Of a DNA stretch of 64,000 bases, positions 56,167 to 64,000 are shown piece after piece. The first letter of the stretch is position 1. Every line of letters starts with the position of its first letter. Origin of the DNA: Rhynchosporium graminicola (lineage: Eukaryota > Ascomycota > Leotiomycetes > Helotiales > Ploettnerulaceae); NCBI GenBank assembly GCA_900074885.1, contig FJUW01000012.1, positions 1,116,001 to 1,180,000 on the forward strand, read 5' to 3'. A program made the translations under genes and the position numbers. Below the pieces are notes generated by a model, which saw nothing but the letters and a program-made list of their open reading frames with translations, did not search any database and was not told the origin of the DNA.

Positions 56167-58061
56167 ATGTTCTTGATTAACCAGTATAGAAATCTGATTC
56201 CCAAAGGTCCAGTGTAACGCAAGCGGCAGCTAGCTTCTAGAAAGACCAAGGCGGCGAGGCTTTCTCTTTTCTTGTATCTAGTTGCACAGACAGGCACTTT
56301 GTTGGCGACTGAAAGATGGCATCAGAAATGAACATTTCTATTTCAATCACCGATCTTTTGACTTCCAATCTATTTGAATATCGGGCTGTCCAAGCATTTG
56401 GAAAATCGAAGAAAAGATAGAAGAACATCATCGTCACGAAGAAGTGATCCGAAAAGTGGAAGCTTTCGAGATGATGGATAGAACCATAGAGCAACGAAGT
56501 CGACGTGACATTCGATGACACGCTGCTGAAGCCTTACCATCGAGGAAGGTCTTGTCGTCTGCACTTTGTATATAGAGGGATTCTATCCGTTAGCGGTAGG
56601 TACTATAAGAATGGCACTGGGCAGCAGCCTTTTGCAGGGGGAAGCTCTGAACGAAATCAGATCACGGTAATATCTCCCTCCACTCCAGCTACTTCACACG
56701 GTCCCAATAACTACACAATTACTAGTGAGAAGATTGTCAGATCTGAGCAGTTCTCCTAGTATTGAAGCATTCGCTTCTTATTCCCCGGCCTATCATACTC
56801 CCACGCCCTACTGTACGGGGACCAGGTTCCAGGTTTATCGGGGTTAGGTTTCTCATCCAACACTCCTCAACATTCGTCACAGCCTTGCACAGTACAGTAC
56901 TCGTGATAAACTCGAGTTCAGCTACGCGCGTGTGGCTATCGTATGCTCGACTTGACATAGGAAAGCAAATCTTTGTGCGAGTGCCACTCAATCCGCACAG
57001 ACGTTTGGTTCCCGGAGCATGCATTTTCCCCGAGTCCTGAGATCGTCGGCTCGGTTCGTCCAGCCCCATTTGATGTTGACGCCAAACATCACATCGCTGC
57101 CTCTGTCTTGTACCAAGTCTGGAGATAGCTACAATGCGGGAGATAGAGGCCGAAGGACACTTCGACTGACGCTTTCAGTGATCTTGGACCTCATGACGAC
57201 CAGATCTACGTCAAAACAAGATCTCAATCTTTGAGGGCTCCGCCAGCTTGACCAGGGATTCGCTTGCTCGTCCACAATGTCTGATAATTATCAAGCCTTT
57301 GCTTTTTGAATGATTATAACAAAAGCAAGATTAGGCTTGATAGCGGGCTTGACATGTGGCGGTCTCCGCTTCCCCAGGTATCCACTGGTGACCCCTACTG
57401 CCAAAAGCTTTGTACTACACATGTCATATGAACCTATCGCAGCTCTCACAATGCACACCGAGATGGCGATTCTTGGGAATGATCTGTTGTGGCGAGTTCT
57501 GGTGTCTCAGAGTATACAAATAGTGGTCTGGGTCCGGTGTGGGAAGTCTTGCAGCCTTCCCCGGTCCAGTCAATTTTGCACTTCATGATGCTGTGCGCCC
57601 AGTGGGCGCCGACCTATTGTATTTTCAACTTCCAGGCCTTTGTGTCAGCCTCTTGAAAGAAATTGTTGACAGCCATGTTCCGATTGTGCGTAACTTACCC
57701 CACCAGCTGGTATAATCTTCATATGAGGAGTGAGTCGGGTTCTTTTGATAGCCATTTCATGTAGTGTGCTCAAATCTGATTCCGGAGGCTGATCCGTTGA
57801 AGCATTCTCAACACCCGAGTCTGGGTCCCGTGAAGGTTATACAAGTCATTTGTTTTCTTATTCAAAGATTTGAGTACGCTTCTGGCTGCCAGGTCTCGCA
57901 TTTCTGCATGGGTCCTGTTCACTCGTGTCGTTTGAGAGAAGTTGTGCGACTGCCTAGGTCGGTCTTGTGCTTTGTATAACTAAAACGTCCGCCCTCAAGC
58001 TTTTATCACGTAAACCCTGTACTGATTCGCAACTTCTCAATCACACTTTATCGAATCAACA
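56167..58061. other. Gene-free interval
   Basis: 1.9 kb between the GH7 stop and the 7TM start. Short frames around 56,762-57,040 and 57,310-57,588 show no recognisable family. No repeat ends found. Confidence 0.4.
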
Positions 58062-59594
58062 ATGAGTTTTCCGGCGCGAGAAACTCAGGCCGGGACTGTA
58101 ATTTCTGTGGTTCTTTCCCTGTTATCAATGGCCACTTTGTCAGTGTGTCTTTGTAAGCTCTGTTTCTGTTAGTCGAATCGATCTTAACACATACCAGCTC
58201 GACGAGTTCAGAATGTGCGAGATTGGTCCAAGCTACCCCTAGTTTGCTGGTGTAAGTCTAAGTGCATCCTGTTGGAAATCACTAAAACTTAGCTGATATG
58301 GATCAGTAATCATAATAATCTACATCGATTCCATTATGTTTGTTTCAGGAACAGCAATCATATCACATGGATTCGGGGTTGACTCCTCAGCGTCAGTATG
58401 CTCAATTGCCATATTGCTGTGCTTAATTTGTTACATGACCACAAAAGTATGACCTTCTATCACGCGACTCTGGAAATGGAATGCTAATGTTTGTTCCAGG
58501 TGGTGGGTCAACAGCTCCAAGCGGGCTAGTAAGCTATACTGATGGACTGTAGTTTATATATTATTTCCTCGTGGAGCGTGTGTACATTATACGTCGAAGC
58601 TCAGGCTCCAGATTGAAGGATAAGCTCTATTTATTCAACTCCTTTGGCATGCTGTTGCCTTATGTCGTTGTCATTGCTCTGAACTTTTATTTTCGATTCG
58701 CCGATTATGAGGAGCGATCTTGTCGCATCGGAATGAAGAGAGTAGCCATGATCCCTCTTATTGCATTCGACATTTTGGTCAACGTGAGTTTACTGACCGA
58801 TCCTACACAAACCCGGCTGACACAAATGAGGTATACCTTACCTCATTATTTCTTATACCACTCCGCTGTAAGCGCTGCTGTCACACTGTGCAGCCCCAAA
58901 TAATTAAGAACAATAGCATTGTATTCCTACCAAACAAATCGAAGCTCGCAAACTCGTACAGTCGCACTGCGGACCTTCATTGGAAGTTGCTGTACTCTGA
59001 TATCGAGCGTGGTGTGAGTGAATATCACATCAGCTATTTTCTAGATCCAGCTGACGCAAAGCCAGTAATGTAACTATAGTGATGGTTCTGAAAGGAGAGC
59101 CAGGCTGGATATGTCTCATGTGTTGCAATATCGATAGTACCCTCCCCTTTAAATCAGGCATTGCTTACATGCTACCTGTCTAACAACCACTCCTAGTTTT
59201 ATTTAGTGTTCTGGTTCTCCACTGGACAACATCCAAGGACAACGCCTCGACACATACCCAGATCCCCAATTTTCAGCCCTCCTCCGATCCGTCCTCCCCC
59301 CGTCGTCTCGTTCCACGACCCCCCATATCAGATATGGAAGCTTACCATATGGGACTGCGAGATCTAAGCCGGAAATCGGGCGTTACCACGATGGTAACCG
59401 CGAAGGACTACGATGATTTGGAGCTGAAGAGGATTAACAGTATGCCGCCGAATGTGGTGACTATCGAGACCGAACATACAAGAGAAGTGAGCAAGATGAA
59501 ACCGGATACACAGTATAATGAAAGTGATTTAGATCTTCAGAGAGTGAGGGCGATTGGGAGTAAAGAGGAAACGTTTGGGAGGGAAAAGTGTTGA
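58062..59594 (+). CDS. Seven-transmembrane fungal protein, receptor-like, function unknown
   Basis: Eight exons (58062-58152, 58198-58251, 58307-58446, 58553-58783, 58831-58867, 58917-59013, 59066-59136, 59197-59594), all phase-checked, give 372 aa. Helices: VISVVLSLLSMATLSVCL; LPLVCWLIIIIYIDSIMFVSG; CSIAILLCLICYMTTKFIYYFLVERVY; LLPYVVVIALNFYF; MIPLIAFDILVNVYLTSLFLIPL; TFIGSCCTLISSVVNVTIVMVL; DILFSVLVLHW. Hydrophilic motifs: KFIYYFLVERVYIIR, LKDKLYLFNSFGML, LYSYQTNR, GEPGWICLMCCNID. A cytosolic-like tail of about 125 residues follows (TTSKDNAS to GREKC). This pattern occurs in a family of uncharacterised Pezizomycotina 7TM proteins; no ligand or G-protein link can be claimed. Confidence 0.87.
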
Positions 59595-61242
59595 CATATC
59601 TAGGTAAACACGTCAGATAGGAGCAATACTTGGGTCTGTTGAACATGCTTCCTTGGCCATCATCGAAACCAAGTCTGGCTTGGTGTCGGAGTTTTGTGAA
59701 AGTTGGTTTAAATGCGTCTGGACAGCCGACATGAATATTAAGCGATGTAAATTAATACTGTTTTAGGTTACCTATGTTTCACCAGATCATATTTTTGATA
59801 TTGTAATATATTCAAATTCTGCCCTCAAGTGAATGAACAGAATCCCGCAATTTTTTGTGAGAAATCTTGATGTCCACGGTGAGAAGATAGTAAATAGAAC
59901 AGGGAAAAACACGATGACTAGGAGAACATGATCCAGCGGGCTTTTAGCCCGCGAAGAGGACAAGCGCGTGGTTCTGATACAACTCACCATTAGATTTCAG
60001 CCTAGCACTCCATGCTTATAATACAATGGAGCAGATATTACTCGGCACGACTAGACCGGAACGAGCACAGCTAAAATATCTACCACGAGCAGCCTGCGAC
60101 TTTCCTCTCCAACATCCCTTTAGCTTATTGCCAGCTCTTGCTGCACTTGGTTTCAGTCGCACCAAGATATATCGAATTGGTACAAGCTGAATGACGGCGA
60201 TTCCTGGGTTCAGGGGCCTCAATAATTACTGCATTGCTATTGCATCAAATTATTTGCAGCAAGTTCTCTGTAGCATTCTGTTCTCCATCCACAGGTCTTC
60301 CCATCAGAGTGGCATGGCATCGAATCTGACGGCACCTGCAGCTTTACAGAAGAGTGAGATCTCTTTCTGGATACTTAGCTTATGTCTGGTCACATACCTA
60401 CATGCACTTCTTGCCTTGAGGGTTCGTGCCAAGCCTCGGATTCCAAGAGATCTGAATATGCTCCATACATCGGCCAGTGCCTTTTATTTTCTTTTGAAAC
60501 GCTTGAATTCATATCGATTTTGTTGCGTGTTGTTGTAGACTTTATTGAATCTTCCTTCGACCGAATTTGACAACCTCTGGCTACACGGTCAACACCAGTT
60601 TCTCTAAGCCAATAATCTTCTTACGTCGACAATCTTACAGTCTTCTGTGCGGCCTTGGGTTGAAGTCAACAGAGAGTATCGAGAAGTTTTCGAATGTCGT
60701 TCAACTCAGCCAATGATATATTAGGATACACCCACGTGTAAGATTTCTTGGCCATTCATCTGCTTTTGCAGCATCTTGGCAGCATCATAGAGCAGTCAAG
60801 ACGAATAATTCGAGACCAGTGCCCCATTTCCAAGCCCAATCAATTGAAATTATGATAGAAGGGTCCATGGCACCAAGATACACAAGAGCCCCAAGGATGG
60901 TTTTAACGGAGGAAGATCCAGGAATGGTTGACTCCCAAGTTATCAAGGGATCCGAGTTCAGCCCAAGAGGTTGGCCTTTCTATCTCGCCGTCTTCAGTGG
61001 GCACAGATTCTTGGAGTTTGTGACAGGAAACGGGACAACTCCAGCGAGAAGTGAGCACAGGGTCAGGTTCTTGCTCATTATTGGGTAAAGATATATTCTT
61101 GATTCTTTCGAGGTATCAAAAACATGTGGCATCGCCAAGTTGGGGCAAAAGTTGTATTATGATAAATACCTCGTTGAACTGCATACTCGTCAGCCTGTGA
61201 GCATCGGTTGTAAGTGCAACATTTCTCTTTTCAGTCGCCAAG
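59595..61242. other. Promoter-side interval of the phosphate transporter
   Basis: 1.65 kb. A CACGTG site is listed separately. The 89-codon frame at 60,819-61,088 and the 115-codon frame at 60,191-60,538 start at non-convincing positions and match nothing I know. Confidence 0.4.
60733..60738 (+). promoter_or_regulatory. CACGTG, PHO/NUC-1-type E-box
   Basis: CACGTG in ACCCACGTGTAAG, 505-510 bp before the symporter ATG. Bases CACGTG(T/G) are the core of yeast Pho4 and Neurospora NUC-1 sites, and pho-4 homologues are NUC-1 targets. One copy only. Confidence 0.4.
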
Positions 61243-63262
61243 ATGCCGATTTTACATCAATTCGATTATATCTTCGCTATTGCGATGATGTTCGCATTTC
61301 TAGATGCATGGAAGTAGGTCTTCTCCAAATCCTTTTTTCCCTTTCGAGCGGGTCCGGGGATTATTGAGACTATGACCTCCTCCTGAATCAACTTCTCTAC
61401 CCTTATCTGATGGTTACACTCTTAAACCTTTCCTGACAAGCCAATACTGACTCTGAGCTCCTTCACAGTATCGGAGCCAACGATGTCGCAAACTCTTTCG
61501 CGACTTCGGTTTCGTCTAGATCTCTCACGATGAGACAGGCCATGATAATAGCTTCGGTCATGGAGTTTGGTGGTGCTGTTGGAGTTGGGTAAGGTATGCC
61601 ATATCAGAATATTGTACTATACTGACTTTTCTTAGTGCTCGAGTCGCAGATACAATCCGAACAAAGATTCTGAGCACCAAGGCCTTCGAGCAAGAACCGA
61701 CTATTCTTATGTTGGGAATGACGTGTGCTCTGGTCGGATCTTCAGCCTTTATGACTGTCGCTACACGATATGGATTGCCTGTCTCCACCACGTAAGTGTG
61801 AGAAAGGAGGAAGTGTAACAGTCTGACTGATTACTATCACAGTCATAGTATCATGGGTGGAGTCTTAGGTGCCGGAATTGCTTCTTTGGGACCCGAAGGT
61901 GTGAACTGGGGATGGAGAGGTGTTCCACAAGTGTTCGCTGCTTGGGCAATCGCTCCAGGAATCGCTGGTATCTTCGCATCCATCATTTTCCTGATCACCA
62001 AGTACGGTGTACTAAAATCCAAGAACCCTGTGCGCAACGCCTTCATCAGTGTCCCATTCTACTTCGCCTTCACCACTGGTATCCTCACTATGCTTATCGT
62101 CTGGAAAGGCGCTGCTTCTGCTTCAGCAGCAGTCAAAACTTGGGGCGCCGGGCAGTATATTGGTGTCATATTCGGCGTTGGTATTGGATGCGGTACACTC
62201 TCGGCCATTTTTATCTTACCATACCTACACCGAAAGCTCAACCTCAGCGATTGGCAACTCGTTTGGTACGATGCCTTCAAGGGCCCAGCCCTTCTCTACC
62301 GCGGAGAAGTCCCTCCCAACCCCAACGGCGAACATGCCCTAGTCAAGGACTACTACAAAGGTCACAAAACTAGGGAGCAACTTGATCGCGATGGGCGTGA
62401 GATCGTCGCAGCTCCTATCGATGTTGAGACCAACACACCACTCAGCAAGGAAGCCGAAGCAGGAGCCCGCAGTTCCGGAGATGTCTCTGAAAGCACCACA
62501 AACTCAGTTGCACCAGTCGAGGTCAGAATCGGTCCTTGGTACCAACCAGGCAACCTCTTTCAGATTTTGAAGAAAGCTTTCATGCACGGTGTGGATGTCG
62601 ATGTTATTGCAGAACAAAAGAAGAAGTCCATTTTGGTCGGAAACCTCGAGGAAATGCATGCTAAGGCTGCCCACTACGACAACAAAGCTGAACACACCTA
62701 CTCCATGCTTCAAATCTTGACTGCTGCCACTGCAGCTTTCGCTCACGGCGCCAACGATGTCAGTAACGCTGTAGGTCCTCTCGCTGCCGTATACTTCATT
62801 TGGAGCACCGGCAAGATTGCCTCGAAGTCACCCGTGCCAGTTTGGATTCTGTAAGAGCACCCTACCAAGCCTGAAGTGATGATGAACACTGCTTACTATC
62901 ACAGGTGTTACGGAGGAGCAGCTATCGTAATCGGTCTCTGGACATACGGATACAACATCATGCGCAATCTCGGTAATCGCCTCACCCTGCACTCTCCGTC
63001 GCGTGGTTTCTCCATGGAACTAGGTGCCGCATGCACAGTCGTCATGGCTACACGTCTCGCACTCCCAGTGTCTACGACCCAGTGTATCGTGGGTGCAACT
63101 GTCGGTGTTGGTCTCTGTAACGGCGAGCTGAAGAGTATCAACTGGAGAATGGTACTGTGGATTTATGGTGGCTGGATCATTACCCTTCCTTGTACCGGTA
63201 TTATCTCTGGATGCTTGATGGGTATCATCCTCAATGCTCCTCAATGGGGCAATGCCTTGTAG
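61243..63262 (+). CDS. pho-4: Na+/phosphate symporter PHO-4 (PHO89 family)
   Basis: High-affinity, phosphate-repressible plasma-membrane symporter (PiT family). Exons 61243-61313, 61469-61588, 61636-61791, 61843-62850 and 62905-63262 join in phase, 570 aa. It starts [24 protein letters not shown]. Both halves of the inverted PiT repeat are visible: [15 protein letters not shown] (near residue 24) and [14 protein letters not shown] (about 415). Each is followed by the second signature, [19 protein letters not shown] and [20 protein letters not shown] large hydrophilic loop (about residues 255-400, [30 protein letters not shown]) separates them. It ends [17 protein letters not shown]. Starvation induction via NUC-1 is plausible from the family and the upstream CACGTG. 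Confidence 0.95.
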
Positions 63263-64000
63263 AGTGGTCAGCCTCTAGTGGAAGATTGTATACAATGTCT
63301 GATGAAATGGAAGTGAGAAGGATTGGTGAGGATAGGAGTTGAGATATCGAGATGGGAAATGTACTCAAAGCTGCGAGAAATTTATTTTAGATCGGCCATT
63401 CCAATAATACTTATATGTGCAATACTTGTTTCAGCACATGAAACTCTTCTTCCGATTCAGTAACCCTTTCTTTGACTCAACTGGTCGTCACGGGCATTTC
63501 TTTCGGAAGTCCCTTTCGCCTGTTCAGCATAGAGACCTCCATTTTTTGTTGTCGCTTCTCAGCTCATCACCCTTATCGAGCCCTGTCAACAATCCCTCGA
63601 AGGTTGCTTGCATGAACCTTGGCACGAATTCAGCCCAGCCAACCTGCGGTCAAATCCGAGGTGCCCCTCGATTGTCGCTTTACCTTCATATGGCGATCCC
63701 GACTTTCAACCATCTAAGTTTTGAGATCTTCTAGAACAAAGATAGAATTGTGGTACATCCGCATTGACAAGCTGATACAATTGGACGAAGGGTATCATCA
63801 CAAGCAACCCCCGGCCGGGAACTGAAATCCTTAATTGATTGCCCCGGTCGCAACCTTCCTCTTTCGTGAACGCCTCCGATCCATTTGCATCGGCACCTCT
63901 GAACCACGGTCAAATGTCCATGTCTTCATTGGTGGATGACGATCACAGCCAAGATAAAAAAGTCCATATCGAGGAGACTAACTTGATGTAACTAGAGATG
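63263..64000. other. 3' flank of phosphate symporter, no gene seen
   Basis: 738 bp to the window edge with no supportable reading frame. The 105-codon frame at 63,417-63,734 is not recognised. A gene could start or end just outside. Confidence 0.4.

Overview
The window is nuclear DNA of a filamentous ascomycete (Pezizomycotina). The genes carry short spliceosomal introns of about 45-130 nt with GT..AG borders and CTAAC/CTGAT-like branch sites. Typical filamentous-fungal families are present: LOV photoreceptor VIVID, type III PKS, GH7 cellulase, TOK-type K+ channel, PHO-4 phosphate symporter. Protein style (PEX11, ABD1, the 7TM protein, the secreted NTF2-like proteins) is most like Leotiomycetes/Helotiales; that assignment is inference. 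I joined exons by hand and checked reading phase across every junction given.

Layout. 0-5 kb: 3' part of an Fpg-type DNA glycosylase (-), PEX11 (+) and a monocarboxylate-type MFS transporter (-). 7.4-11.2 kb: divergent pair TRM7 (-, with a GC-AG intron) and the DEAD-box ribosome-assembly helicase MAK5 (+). 11.2-14.9 kb: long gene-free stretch with an AT-rich core, ahead of a VIVID/ENVOY LOV-domain photoreceptor (14.9-15.9 kb). 16.7-20.7 kb: divergent RPN7 (-) and mRNA cap methyltransferase ABD1 (+). 21.5 kb: possible small Cys-rich protein. 23.0-25.2 kb: alanine aminotransferase with a likely mitochondrial first exon. 26.0-28.9 kb: TOK two-pore K+ channel. 29.1-31.7 kb (-): large disordered protein with a PUA-like/ASCH-like domain. 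32.4-33.6 kb: FAD-linked oxidase lacking its N-terminal half.

33.6-37.3 kb and 41.5-43.9 kb are gene-poor and repeat-derived. They hold two solo LTRs, each with a perfect 5-bp target-site duplication, plus AT-rich, RIP-like sequence, microsatellites and clustered CACGTGA motifs. Between them lie a C2H2/AT-hook protein (37.3-39.1 kb) and a type III polyketide synthase (39.9-41.5 kb, -). 43.9-46.9 kb: two divergently transcribed secreted proteins of one family, with two intron positions in common. 48.4-51.7 kb: small membrane protein, BUD22 (-) and a short-chain dehydrogenase (+). 54.6-56.2 kb: GH7 cellobiohydrolase without a CBM. 58.1-59.6 kb: eight-exon 7TM protein. 61.2-63.3 kb: PHO-4-type Na+/phosphate symporter.

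Housekeeping RNA and ribosome genes (TRM7, MAK5, ABD1, BUD22) alternate with environment-facing genes (light, potassium, phosphate, cellulose, secreted proteins, polyketide). I see no bacterial features, no CRISPR and no convincing tRNA or rRNA gene.
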